From: JAGQPD01 sp020426865 | Lineage (GTDB): Bacteria > Planctomycetota > Planctomycetia > Pirellulales > Pirellulaceae | Direction of reading: 5' to 3' | DNA: 64,000 bases | NCBI GenBank assembly: GCA_041399065.1 | Contig: JAWKTN010000001.1 | Coordinates: forward strand, 620,001-684,000 | Shown: piece by piece, positions 36,086 through 44,185 of the stretch | How positions within the stretch are numbered: the stretch's first letter is position 1 | How the letters are laid out: each line of letters opens with the position of its first letter | Notes under the pieces: model-generated | The model's input: only the letters and a program-made list of their open reading frames with translations | What the model was told of the DNA's origin: nothing | Database searches by the model: none | Program-made: the position numbers and the translations under genes

Positions 36086-36193
36086 GTCGATTCTCCCTAT
36101 TCTTGGATCGGCAGTTCCAATCTACCGCGATTCGTCTGGCTCCCACAGACGGCACCTGTCGTCCATGGCACGTGCACGTGGCCGAATTCGACA

Positions 36194-36553
36194 TTACTCC
36201 TGAATCCATTCACGCGCCTTTTCGAGGTCGGTGTGATCAAAGTACTTGATCTTGGCGGTCGTGAAGGGACGGCAGAAGACGGACATTCCCTTTTCCCATT
36301 TCGTCTCGCCGACGATGGCCAGACGTTCGATGTGGTTGAAGTGCTTGAGGTCGAACTTGAAGTCTTCCCATGCGGCACCGGCCGTCCAGCCGTGAAAGTC
36401 ATGCATGATGAACAGAATGCGAATTTTGCCGTGTTCGCGGATTTTCTCCTCGGTCATGGGGACGAACGCCTCGTAAGCCTCTTTCGACAGCTTACCCGTG
36501 GCGTGAACCTCGACGATGTTGCCGACTGCGGTCTCAGTGATTTCAAATGACAT
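36194..36553 (-). CDS. SpoIIAA-like (STAS-fold) protein
   Basis: The 119-residue protein (MSFEITETAVGNIVEVHATG ... FFTTAKIKYFDHTD-like end with EKAREWIQE) belongs to the SpoIIAA-like family: beta strands around GKIRILFIMHDFHGWTAGAA and RLAIVGETKWEKGMSVFCRP are diagnostic. These proteins have a STAS-type fold, lack the phosphorylated Ser of true anti-sigma antagonists and may bind lipid. GAGAAAGGAACCCAC lies before the ATG at 36553, which is better than the upstream start at 36598. It is on the same strand as katG, 108 bp upstream of its start. Confidence 0.9.
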   Translation of the reverse strand: MSFEITETAVGNIVEVHATGKLSKEAYEAFVPMTEEKIREHGKIRILFIMHDFHGWTAGAAWEDFKFDLKHFNHIERLAIVGETKWEKGMSVFCRPFTTAKIKYFDHTDLEKAREWIQE

Positions 36554-36636
36554 GTGGGTTCCTTTCTCAAGAATGATGAGATGCGAAGACGCCTGCATAC
36601 GAGCTGGGACGTTCCAGATCGTATGCTAGAGCGTTG

Positions 36637-37167
36637 TTACGCTGCTTGATGGTGGTCAACGTTCGCCGTCTCGGTTTGATCAATGATGGCCGTGGCTTTG
36701 GCAACTTCATCGGGAGTGCCGTGGGCAATCAATAGGTACTTACCTGCGCGGAGGGCCGTTTCGTAGCGGACCACGCTGTCTTTGGGAATTCCCAGGCTGA
36801 ACAGTCCCGCTCCCAAGGCGCTCAACCCACCAACCACAACTGCATTTTCGAGCGCCGCTACGATGGCGGCGGCGAGTGGTCCAGCAACGACCAGGGGACC
36901 GACGCCGGGCACCCAGAAAAATGCGGCTCCGAAGAGCAGGCCCCAGATCCCGCCCCAAAATGCACCCAGCTTACCCCAGTACTTCATCCGATCGCCGGCG
37001 TTGTAATACCCAACCACGTGCTCCTCGGTGTGGTAGTCGCGCCCTACGATCGAAAGCTGCTTCATGTCGAAGCCTGCCTGTTGGAGTTCTTTTACCGCAT
37101 CCTCTGCTTGTTTGTGGGTGTCGTACGTTGCTACCACAGCGTTGTTTTGCTGAGTTTCCGTAGTCAT
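36637..37167 (-). CDS. YflT-like general stress protein with Gly/Ala-rich membrane segment
   Basis: The N-terminal 60 residues (VVATYDTHKQAEDAVKELQQ, MKQLSIVGRDYHTEEHV) match the heat-induced YflT/general stress protein 17M fold. A hydrophobic Gly/Ala-rich region follows at about 65-125 (FWGGIWGLLFGAAFFWVPGV, GPLAAAIVAALENAVVVGG), resembling glycine-zipper proteins that insert in membranes. The C-terminus YLLIAHGTPDEVAKATAII repeats the small alpha/beta fold. Length is 176 residues. The function is unknown beyond association with stress. Confidence 0.85.
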   Translation of the reverse strand: MTTETQQNNAVVATYDTHKQAEDAVKELQQAGFDMKQLSIVGRDYHTEEHVVGYYNAGDRMKYWGKLGAFWGGIWGLLFGAAFFWVPGVGPLVVAGPLAAAIVAALENAVVVGGLSALGAGLFSLGIPKDSVVRYETALRAGKYLLIAHGTPDEVAKATAIIDQTETANVDHHQAA

Positions 37168-37270
37168 GAGTCATTCCTTTCGTTCTTGCTTGAGTTACCG
37201 GATCAGCCTGGCCACGGTGGTTTGCTGAGTTTCCATGAGATAGGGCTGAGACGCTTGCTCACCGCGAACA

Positions 37271-37302
37271 CCCGCTCGCCCAGCTATGGCGGGGCGAGCG
37301 GG
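37271..37302. promoter_or_regulatory. Strong intergenic hairpin
   Basis: CCCGCTCGCCC and GGGCGAGCGGG form a perfect 11-bp GC-rich stem with a 10-base loop, 16 bp downstream of the first YfdX gene stop. No T-run follows on either strand, so a Rho-independent terminator is not proven. It may stabilise the upstream message. Confidence 0.6.
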
Positions 37303-37318
37303 TCCACATTCAGTCGCG

Positions 37319-38026
37319 TTACGTCGTCGTTCTCGACGCCTTCTGCAAGGTCTCACCCATTTCCTTCACGGCCTTCTCGATGCCATCGAGGTGCTTGCCG
37401 AGCAGGTTGTGGTCCACGGTCTTCGTCTCGGAGACCGTTTTGCCGTTGTTGCGAATGGTCTCGAACAGGGTGATCGTGTCCGATCCGTACTGGTAGTGCG
37501 CCGAATTTGCGGCATGCTGCAAATGCGCGACGGCGGCTTCCAAGTCCTGAGCGGCATAGCCTTCCTCACTCTTGCCGTAGCTTTCCTTGGCTTTGTAGTA
37601 ATGCCATTCGGCGAGGGCGTGGGAAGCCCGAGCCATTGCGCCGTCCAGACGTGCGCCGTCTGTGAGTCTGCCGGCCCTCAGGTCTGCAGCCAGCGTTGTC
37701 AAGTCCCTGACCGACGCATCTAGCTTCTCCTTCGTGATCGGCATGGCGTGGCCGGAAGCGTACTTCAGCCAGGTGACTGCCCTGTCAATTTCGTTGGCCG
37801 CAGCTGTCTCTTCGTGGCGTCGGTAGTGGTAACGGGCACTATCTAACGCGAAGACCGAGTCGAAACGCAGCGGGTACCACCAGTCCTCCTCGATCACGAC
37901 CCAACCCGGCGACGCGGCAGGCTTGTCGCCCTTCGCTTTCGCATTGACCTTCGCGTCTTGTGCCATTGCCATCTGCGCGAGTGATGCGAGCAACAAGCCC
38001 GCTACTGCAAAACTGGTCTTTCTCAT
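37319..38026 (-). CDS. YfdX family protein, periplasmic (paralogue 1)
   Basis: The 235-residue protein has a Sec signal peptide (MRKTSFAVAGLLLASLAQMAMA, cleaved before QDAK) and a helical YfdX-like domain with EIDRAVTWLKYASGHAMPIT, AMARASHALAEWHYYKAKES and DLEAAVAHLQHAANSAHYQY. YfdX proteins are periplasmic, linked to acid, heat and antibiotic stress, and occur in pairs in the transmissible locus of stress tolerance. AAAGGAGAGGCAAG sets the ATG at 38026. The second paralogue lies 62 bp upstream, with the same PGWVVIEED segment after the signal peptide, so the two arose by duplication. Confidence 0.88.
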   Translation of the reverse strand: MRKTSFAVAGLLLASLAQMAMAQDAKVNAKAKGDKPAASPGWVVIEEDWWYPLRFDSVFALDSARYHYRRHEETAAANEIDRAVTWLKYASGHAMPITKEKLDASVRDLTTLAADLRAGRLTDGARLDGAMARASHALAEWHYYKAKESYGKSEEGYAAQDLEAAVAHLQHAANSAHYQYGSDTITLFETIRNNGKTVSETKTVDHNLLGKHLDGIEKAVKEMGETLQKASRTTT

Positions 38027-38088
38027 CTTGCCTCTCCTTTCTGAAAGTACGTGGTTTAGACCAAACAAAACACAATCCAAAGTGGAAA

Positions 38089-38811
38089 CTAACCTTTCTT
38101 GGAACTCTCGGCCGGAGTCTCATGCGGCTCGATCAGCGTGCCGAGCTTTTCGACCTCCGTGCCGACCCAGGTGACGCCCTTTCCGACTTCATCCGGCACG
38201 AAACCGGTGCCTTCGACTACCTTGCCGGCCACCAGACGTACGCCGTTGGCCGTCTCGACCGCACCGGCTTCTAATTCGTGGCCGGCCCATTTGGCGGCGT
38301 TCTCAACGTGGTTCACTGCTGAGCGAAGGTAGTGCCCTCCGGCAGCATGGTGCTGGTTTTCAATCGCCGTCTTGGCCTTGACATGGTTATGAATTGCCAA
38401 GGCATGTTCGGCCCGCGCGAAGGTATTTTCCAACGTCTTGGCTGATTTGACAGTGCCCGACTCCACGTCCTTTGCCAAGCGGTCGACTTCGTTGGCCGAG
38501 GCAACCAATGCAGCTTTGGCATCGCCGGCCGCGTTGCTGGCTGCCGCGTGCAAGAAGCCACCTGCCAATCGCAGCTCGTGTGCCGCCGCCTTGAAGTCCT
38601 TCTTCAGAAAACTCTCATGCGCCTGCTTCATATGGTGTGCCGGTTCATCGACAAAACGTACCCAAACGTCTTCCTCAATCACGACCCACCCCGGCTTGGA
38701 GGCAGGCTTCTCACCCTCCGTCTTGGCCTTGGTATTCGCATCTTGTCCCACTGCCATCGATGCCACCGCCGCGAGCAACAAGCTCGCCACTGCGAAACAG
38801 GTGTTTCTCAT
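38089..38811 (-). CDS. YfdX family protein, periplasmic (paralogue 2)
   Basis: The 240-residue protein starts with signal peptide MRNTCFAVASLLLAAVASMA and shares KPGWVVIEED with paralogue 1. Its helices include MKQAHESFLKKDFKAAAHEL, GGFLHAAASNAAGDAKAALV and TFARAEHALAIHNHVKAKTA. The last 60 residues (GVRLVAGKVVEGTGFVPDEV, GKGVTWVGTEVEKLG) are absent from paralogue 1. TAAGGAGAAGTACG precedes the ATG at 38811. The csrA gene lies 58 bp upstream on the same strand, so csrA, yfdX2 and yfdX1 may be co-transcribed. Confidence 0.87.
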   Translation of the reverse strand: MRNTCFAVASLLLAAVASMAVGQDANTKAKTEGEKPASKPGWVVIEEDVWVRFVDEPAHHMKQAHESFLKKDFKAAAHELRLAGGFLHAAASNAAGDAKAALVASANEVDRLAKDVESGTVKSAKTLENTFARAEHALAIHNHVKAKTAIENQHHAAGGHYLRSAVNHVENAAKWAGHELEAGAVETANGVRLVAGKVVEGTGFVPDEVGKGVTWVGTEVEKLGTLIEPHETPAESSKKG

Positions 38812-38869
38812 CGTACTTCTCCTTACAGAAAGAACTGTGAGATCAAATCTCAAACCCAACGCCATCGGT

Positions 38870-39076
38870 TCACGCTGATGCTTCCCCGGAATGTTTTCCT
38901 GACTGCTGAGAACCGCTCGATGATTCCTTCGACCGCAACTCTCCTCGCCGAACACGCACGCTTGAAGGCGCATCGATCGCAAGTTGCACACGGTCGGCGC
39001 GAATACTGGAGACGGTAATGACGATGTCGCGACCGATGACCAGTTGCTCGGAGTTCTTGCGGCTGAGCACTAACAA
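38870..39076 (-). CDS. csrA: Carbon storage regulator CsrA, TTG start
   Basis: CsrA is a dimeric RNA-binding protein that blocks or activates translation at GGA motifs in leaders. The 68-residue chain reads (M)LVLSRKNSEQLVIGRDIVIT, then VSSIRADRVQLAIDAPSSV and RVRRGEL, the full CsrA fold with its RNA-binding edges (L4-R7 and the V-R-R segment). The start codon is TTG, fixed by the invariant MLVLSR beginning and by AAAGGACTACACC upstream; no ATG fits. The tail after residue 50 is Ser-rich and differs from enteric CsrA. It is upstream of the two YfdX genes. Confidence 0.92.
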   Translation of the reverse strand: MLVLSRKNSEQLVIGRDIVITVSSIRADRVQLAIDAPSSVRVRRGELRSKESSSGSQQSGKHSGEASA

Positions 39077-39450
39077 AGGTGTAGTCCTTTACGTAACGAG
39101 AGTTGTGCCGGTCTGAGCGAGACCTCTCACGCAATCGCCGTGCCACAAGAAACGAGTCGAAGAGATGATTGGGCGGCGGCTTTGCTGTTCAAGTGACGGC
39201 CGCACCGCGCTGGCATTTCCGGAGTCCTGCAATTGGGCACAGATTCTCACATGCGCCGCGCACGACTGAAATCACAGCCAAGCGGATTCCGCCAGTCGGC
39301 ACGTTGGCCAGATCATGATGGCCAACCGGAATCGCGATTTGCCACTTCCGCGTCGCCCGCCGTAACCGACAAGTCGATCTCCGATAGGGGCATTTTGTCC
39401 CACAGCGACTTTCCGCCTCTACGTCTCGGCGGAGGTTTCGCAAAGACTTC
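39077..39450. other. No supported gene
   Basis: This stretch separates csrA (minus) from the next plus-strand gene. Two short minus-strand frames overlap each other here (one with LVVRIHEVFAKPPPRRRGGK) but have no ribosome site or recognisable family. No terminator or repeat was found. Confidence 0.4.
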
Positions 39451-39804
39451 GTGAATCCGCACCACAAGCGACTTCGCAGCCATTGGCACAAGCAATGCTC
39501 AAGGTTCTTGCGTCAGGTCTATGGCGAAGCGTCCACGTCACTGACAAATGTTCTCGAGAGCCGTGTTGTTGCAGGTGATTTCGTGATTGCAATCCCTAAC
39601 GGTCGACCCGACGATCGCGACAGACCAGGGCCGAACGACCCGTTGCCGGAGGAAATCCGCGAACGTGCCGCGGAGATTCGTCGCAGGTGGACTGATACGG
39701 AGCGGACACGTCGCCGTGTTCACCAACTTCCCGTGAGCTGGCTGCCGCCTTTGGTGATCGTCACGGAATTGACTGTCGAGCAAAGTGGAAGACGGGAAGA
39801 CTAA
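39451..39804 (+). CDS. Hypothetical protein with C-terminal ERxxxIRRRWTDxER segment
   Basis: The 117-residue frame starts with GTG. Its second half, PLPEEIRERAAEIRRRWTDT followed by ERTRRRVHQLP and SWLPPLVIV, resembles a short helix-plus-strand family I recall in planctomycete genomes without assigned function. The first 40 residues are basic and may not be part of the protein, since the start is not supported by a clear ribosome site. It precedes the histidine kinase by about 200 bp on the same strand. Confidence 0.5.
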   Translation: MNPHHKRLRSHWHKQCSRFLRQVYGEASTSLTNVLESRVVAGDFVIAIPNGRPDDRDRPGPNDPLPEEIRERAAEIRRRWTDTERTRRRVHQLPVSWLPPLVIVTELTVEQSGRRED

Positions 39805-39999
39805 GTTCCTGTGAACAGGCCTCATTCCGACGCAACGATCCATCCTGTTGGTCCGCAGCACGCAGGGACCGCGGCCGATCGTCGTCAGCCCTTGACTCGA
39901 TCTCGCCTCAGGTTGGGACGCCCGGACTGACGAAGGCCATCGCTCCTTTTACAATGGGCATTGGTCCGTCTTCTGTTCGGCAACCGAGGCAAAGGAACA

Positions 40000-41406
40000 A
40001 TGAAGCGAAGTGCAGCCCCTCCCATGAAACTCGCAGCCAAGCTTATCTTGACATTCCTGATCGGCGTGCTGTGCATTGTCGGCGTGTCGGCCTGGCTGTC
40101 GATCGAGCAGCACCATAGTTGGGATCAGTATCAACGCGAGTTGCACGCTGCGCAGTTGATCGACGCGCTAAATCCAGCCATCGTCAAAGCCCTGAAAGAA
40201 GATGCCACGGTGACGGTCGCGCAGGCAGTTGAGATTTCATCACGTACGGTGAAAGGAAAGCAATTCGGCGTCATCGACGGAAAGGAAGTCACTGTTCCCC
40301 AGAAAACGGTCGTCGCACGGGAAGTCTCCAGCGTTTCCGTTACGAACGCCGACGGCACTCGGACTGCTCACACGTACGTTCCACTGGTTATCGACGGGAT
40401 TGATATGGGAACGGTGCAAGTTTCTCATTCGCTGGAGCAACATGATGCGTTCGTTCGAAACTGGATTGGTCGCGTCGTTGCGTCGCTGGTGGGCGTTGCT
40501 CTGCTGTCAGGGATGGTGATTTACGTCGGCGGCGTCAGGCTGGTTCTCAGGCCGCTCACGAAGATACTTACACAGATCGATGCGATCACGCAGGGGCAGC
40601 TTGACCAGCCGCCGGCGCTATCAAGCAATGACGAGTTCGGCCGGCTCGCAATGGCCATCAGCAATATGAGCCACCGGTTGCGGGAACAACGGGACGCGAT
40701 TCGGCATACCGATCGGCTCGGCACGGTCGGAACGCTGGCTGCCGGCATCGCCCACGAGCTCGGAACTCCACTGAACGTAGTGTCCGGACAGGCGGCTTTG
40801 ATCGCAGGTGGCCGCTTGTCCGCGGAAGAAGTCCACGAAAGCGCGGGCGACATCAAAGAAGAGGCCGACCGAATGACCTCGATCATTCGCCAGTTGCTCG
40901 ATTTCGCCCGCCAGAAACCAGCAGCCCGCCAGGTTCTCGATCTTTCCGAACTCGTCCACCGCACTTGCGATCTGATGGAGCCGCTGACACACAAGGCCAA
41001 TGCCCGCATCCACGTCGAAGCCGCCAACGACCTGCCGTGTGTGAAGGGGGAAGGATCTCAATTGCAGCAGGTCTTCACGAACCTGATCAGCAATGCCATT
41101 GCCGCCCTGCCCGACGGTGGCGATGTTCATGTGGCCGTCTCCACGACTGCAGACAAGAAAGATGTGTGCGTCGAGGTCAGTGACACGGGGACTGGAATCA
41201 GCGCCGACGACCTTCCACGTTTGTTTGAACCGTTTTTCACGACGAAAGATGTTGGCCAGGGAACCGGATTGGGACTCTCAATTGCTTACGGCATCGTGAC
41301 CGAACACGGCGGCCAAATCACGGTCAGGAGCACACTCGGACAGGGCAGCACTTTCCGCGTCAGGCTTCCCGCGGCAAGCGCGGGAAGGGAAACCAGCCAT
41401 GAATGA
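40000..41406 (+). CDS. Membrane sensor histidine kinase (NtrB-like)
   Basis: The 468-residue kinase has a first membrane helix (KLAAKLILTFLIGVLCIVGV), a periplasmic sensor of about 130 residues with the DUF3365-like pattern ALNPAIVKALKEDA and NADGTRTAHTYVPLVIDG, a second helix (VVASLVGVALLSGMVIYVGG), HAMP, HisKA with H252 in AAGIAHELGTPLNVVSGQAA, and HATPase_c with NLISNAIAALPDGG, VSDTGTGISADD and GTGLGLSIAYGI. The ATG at 40000 follows AAAGGAACA. Its last codons overlap the start of the NtrC-type regulator by 8 bp, so they are a coupled pair. Confidence 0.95.
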   Translation: MKRSAAPPMKLAAKLILTFLIGVLCIVGVSAWLSIEQHHSWDQYQRELHAAQLIDALNPAIVKALKEDATVTVAQAVEISSRTVKGKQFGVIDGKEVTVPQKTVVAREVSSVSVTNADGTRTAHTYVPLVIDGIDMGTVQVSHSLEQHDAFVRNWIGRVVASLVGVALLSGMVIYVGGVRLVLRPLTKILTQIDAITQGQLDQPPALSSNDEFGRLAMAISNMSHRLREQRDAIRHTDRLGTVGTLAAGIAHELGTPLNVVSGQAALIAGGRLSAEEVHESAGDIKEEADRMTSIIRQLLDFARQKPAARQVLDLSELVHRTCDLMEPLTHKANARIHVEAANDLPCVKGEGSQLQQVFTNLISNAIAALPDGGDVHVAVSTTADKKDVCVEVSDTGTGISADDLPRLFEPFFTTKDVGQGTGLGLSIAYGIVTEHGGQITVRSTLGQGSTFRVRLPAASAGRETSHE

Positions 41407-42760
41407 CCAGATTAACGATGGTCGCGTTCTCATCGTCGATGACGAACCGAAGATGTGCAAACTCATCGAAACCGACTTGCGGCTGCGCGGCATGCAAAGC
41501 CAGGTATGTACTTCGGCGGCTGAAGCCATGGAGGCATTCCGTCAGTCCGACTTCGATGTTGTGCTCACCGATGTGCGGATGCCAGGCACCAGCGGCCTGC
41601 AACTTTGTCAGCAACTTTCGGAAACGCGTCCGGACATCCCCGTGATCGTGATGACCGCCTTCGGCACACTGGAAACCGCGGTTTCGGCCATGCGCAACGG
41701 CGCATATGACTTCATCACCAAGCCGATTGAGATGGACCTGCTTTCGATCACGCTGCGGCGAGCGCTCGAAAGACGCCGGCTGACCGAACAAATCCGCTTG
41801 CTGGAATCGTCGCACGAGTCACGGACGGCGTTTGGAGAAGTGCTCGGTCAAAGTCCGGCAATGCTCGCATTGTACGATCAGTTGCAGCAGGTCGCCGCAT
41901 CGGACGCAGCCGTGCTGATTACGGGTGAGAGCGGTACGGGCAAGGAACTGGTGGCGCGAGCGATCCGTGCCAACAGTCGCCGCGCCAAGCAGCCTTTCGT
42001 GGCAGTCAACTGCGCGGCGTTGTCGGAAACGTTGCTAGAAAGCGAGCTCTTTGGACATGTCAAAGGGGCGTTCACCGATGCGCGAAGCGAGCGTCGCGGC
42101 CTGTTTCTAGAAGCCAACGGCGGCGTGCTGCTGCTAGACGAGATGGGTGAAATGCCGATCTCCATGCAAGTCAAGTTGCTGCGAGCGCTCGAAGAACGGA
42201 AAGTCCGCCCGGTCGGGAGCGACAAGGAAATGCCCTTCGACGTTCGGGTCCTCTGCGCGACGAACCGAGACCTGGAAGCCGCCGTCGCCGACGGTCGCTT
42301 TCGCGAAGACCTGTATTACCGCATCCACGTCATCGGCATCGAACTGCCGCCGCTGCGCAGCCGCGGCACAGATATTCTGAGGCTCGCAGAACACTTCGTA
42401 AAACGGTTTGCCGTCAGCGAAGACAAACCGGTCGCCGGACTGGCCGAAGGTGTCGCCGAAAAGTTGCTGAGTTACTCGTGGCCCGGCAACGTCCGGGAAC
42501 TGCGAAATGTGATAGAACGGGCCGTAGCTCTGACTCGCTACGACAAGATCACGGTCGAAGACCTGCCGGAGAAGGTCCGCAACTTCACGGGTGGCACGAT
42601 CTTTATCGGCGGTCTTGATCCGAGCGAACTCGTGTCCCTCGAAGAAATCGAGCGCCGCTACATCAACCATGTACTGGAAGCCTGCAGCGGGAACCAGACC
42701 CAAGCCGCCCGCATCCTGGGTCTCAACCGCAAGACAATTTATCGAAAGGCGAAAGAGTGA
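41399..42760 (+). CDS. NtrC-family sigma-54 response regulator
   Basis: The 453-residue protein has a receiver (D14-D15, phosphoacceptor D58 in VVLTDVRMPG, K108), an AAA+ sigma-54 domain with Walker A GESGTGKE (176-183), and a Fis-type HTH at the end (NQTQAARILGLNRKTIYRKA). The sigma-54 contact loop reads GAFTDA (223-228) instead of GAFTGA, a known natural variant whose effect on activation is uncertain. Transcription at sigma-54 promoters would follow phosphorylation by the adjacent kinase. Targets are unknown; the membrane protein and VIT1 genes downstream are possible. Confidence 0.96.
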   Translation: MNDQINDGRVLIVDDEPKMCKLIETDLRLRGMQSQVCTSAAEAMEAFRQSDFDVVLTDVRMPGTSGLQLCQQLSETRPDIPVIVMTAFGTLETAVSAMRNGAYDFITKPIEMDLLSITLRRALERRRLTEQIRLLESSHESRTAFGEVLGQSPAMLALYDQLQQVAASDAAVLITGESGTGKELVARAIRANSRRAKQPFVAVNCAALSETLLESELFGHVKGAFTDARSERRGLFLEANGGVLLLDEMGEMPISMQVKLLRALEERKVRPVGSDKEMPFDVRVLCATNRDLEAAVADGRFREDLYYRIHVIGIELPPLRSRGTDILRLAEHFVKRFAVSEDKPVAGLAEGVAEKLLSYSWPGNVRELRNVIERAVALTRYDKITVEDLPEKVRNFTGGTIFIGGLDPSELVSLEEIERRYINHVLEACSGNQTQAARILGLNRKTIYRKAKE

Positions 42761-42859
42761 GCCACTCGGCACGACCGTGTAACAGCAGATTTCTGAGATG
42801 CGTGGATGGTCAGACTGCCGCCGCGCGAGTTGTCGGTCTTTTGACTGGAGTAGTACACC

Positions 42860-43390
42860 ATGCCTGTTGTTAATGTGATCTTGGGCGCCGTACTGCTCTT
42901 CTTTGGGCGTCAGCTTTATTGGGCTTTTGTTGCCGTTGCAGGGTTCCTGGCGGCGGGGCACTTCTCTGAGGTCGCTCTGGCGGATCAATCTGCATGGCTC
43001 CGGCTAATTGCCGCTCTGGCAGTGGGCATCGTCGGCGCTTTGCTGGCAATGCTCGCGCAACGGTTGGCCTTCGCCCTCGGAGGTTTTTACGCCGGCGGCT
43101 ATCTTGCACTGATCGCCGGGGACGCGCTACAGCCTGGTAGCAACGTTTCTCTTTGGCTGATCGTCGGCGGAGTGATTGGCGCTGTGATCGCCGCTCTGGT
43201 CATGGACTGGGCCATCATCATCTTGTCCAGCCTGGTGGGTTCCGGGGCGATTGTCGCCGTCATAGCAGCCGATCCAGCAATCTGCGCTATTGTCTACGCG
43301 TTGCTGTTTGGCCTTGGCGTCACCGTTCAGGCGCGACACTTGCGGCGAACGCGAGAGAGTGGAGAAGCATCGTCGTCCGCCCACGGTTGA
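42860..43390 (+). CDS. Multi-pass membrane protein (TMEM198/DUF4203-like)
   Basis: The 176-residue protein has six to seven closely spaced helices (VVNVILGAVLLFFGRQLYWA, LIAALAVGIVGALLAMLAQR, GGVIGAVIAALVMDWAIIIL, AIVAVIAADPAICAIVYALL) and short loops. The arrangement resembles DUF4203/TM7S3-TMEM198 proteins, with Gly-rich helices and a charged C-terminal tail HLRRTRESGEAS. The function is unknown. It follows the NtrC regulator by 99 bp, so it may be in its regulon or operon. Confidence 0.7.
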   Translation: MPVVNVILGAVLLFFGRQLYWAFVAVAGFLAAGHFSEVALADQSAWLRLIAALAVGIVGALLAMLAQRLAFALGGFYAGGYLALIAGDALQPGSNVSLWLIVGGVIGAVIAALVMDWAIIILSSLVGSGAIVAVIAADPAICAIVYALLFGLGVTVQARHLRRTRESGEASSSAHG

Positions 43391-43434
43391 ACTAGCGCCA
43401 AGAGCAATGACGACAGGCAGCAAATGAGGAATTG

Positions 43435-44113
43435 ATGCGTCACAAAGAACAACACTTTTCCGAGCGGATTGGCTGGCTCCGGGCCGCCGTACTGGGGGCG
43501 AACGATGGCATCGTGTCGACGGCCAGCCTGGTCGTGGGAGTTGCTACAGCCGAGGCAACTCGCGGCAACGTGATTGTCGCCGGCGTTGCTGGGCTGGTCG
43601 CCGGCGCCATGTCGATGGCAGCCGGGGAGTACGTTTCGGTCAGTTCGCAAGCGGATACGGAGAACGCAGACCTGGCCCGCGAACGCAAAGAGCTGGCCTC
43701 GGACGGCGAATTTGAGCTGGCAGAACTCACGGAGATTTACGTGCAACGTGGTTTGGACGAACCCCTGGCGAGGCAGGTGGCCCAGCAGTTGATGGCACAC
43801 GATGCCCTGGGTGCCCACGCCCGCGATGAACTCGGTATTTCCGAGCACATGAGCGCGCGGCCGGTGCAGGCTGCGCTGGCTTCTGCTGCATCGTTCGCCG
43901 TGGGTGCGGTGTTGCCGCTGGCGACCGTGTTCCTTTCGCCGGAGAAACTGATCCCGATCGTCGTGTCGAGCACGTCGCTCGCGTTTCTGGCTTTGCTCGG
44001 TGGGATTTCCGCACGCGCCGGTACCACGCGCCGTCGCACGCGTTACCTTCTGGGGAGCGCTTGCGATGGCGGCGACTGCGGGAATTGGCTCGTTGTTCGG
44101 CGTTGCGACGTGA
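43435..44113 (+). pseudogene. VIT1/CCC1 family transporter, frameshift near the 3' end
   Basis: VIT1-family proteins move Fe2+ or Mn2+ across membranes. The start MRHKEQHFSERIGWLRAAVL, then LGANDGIVSTASLVVGVATA, MSMAAGEYVSVSSQADTE and FAVGAVLPLATVFLSPEK match the family well. Near base 44020 the frame changes. Read one base over, the end is RVTFWGALAMAATAGIGSLF then GVAT and a TGA at 44111-44113, exactly the expected last helix. In the unshifted frame translation runs on to 44229 with Arg- and Cys-rich residues. The span is 3n+1, so one extra base or two missing bases explain it. ATGAGGAATTG precedes the ATG. Confidence 0.85.
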
Positions 44114-44185
44114 GTCGGGCGGGTGTGGCGGACTTATCGGACCATCGCCATTGGGTGTTGCCGCACACGATGCTTCGCACGAAAG

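Noticed and set aside
39313..39495. 60-codon minus-strand frame with LVVRIHEVFAKPPPRRRGGK
   Set aside because: No ribosome site and no family match. It overlaps another frame of similar quality.
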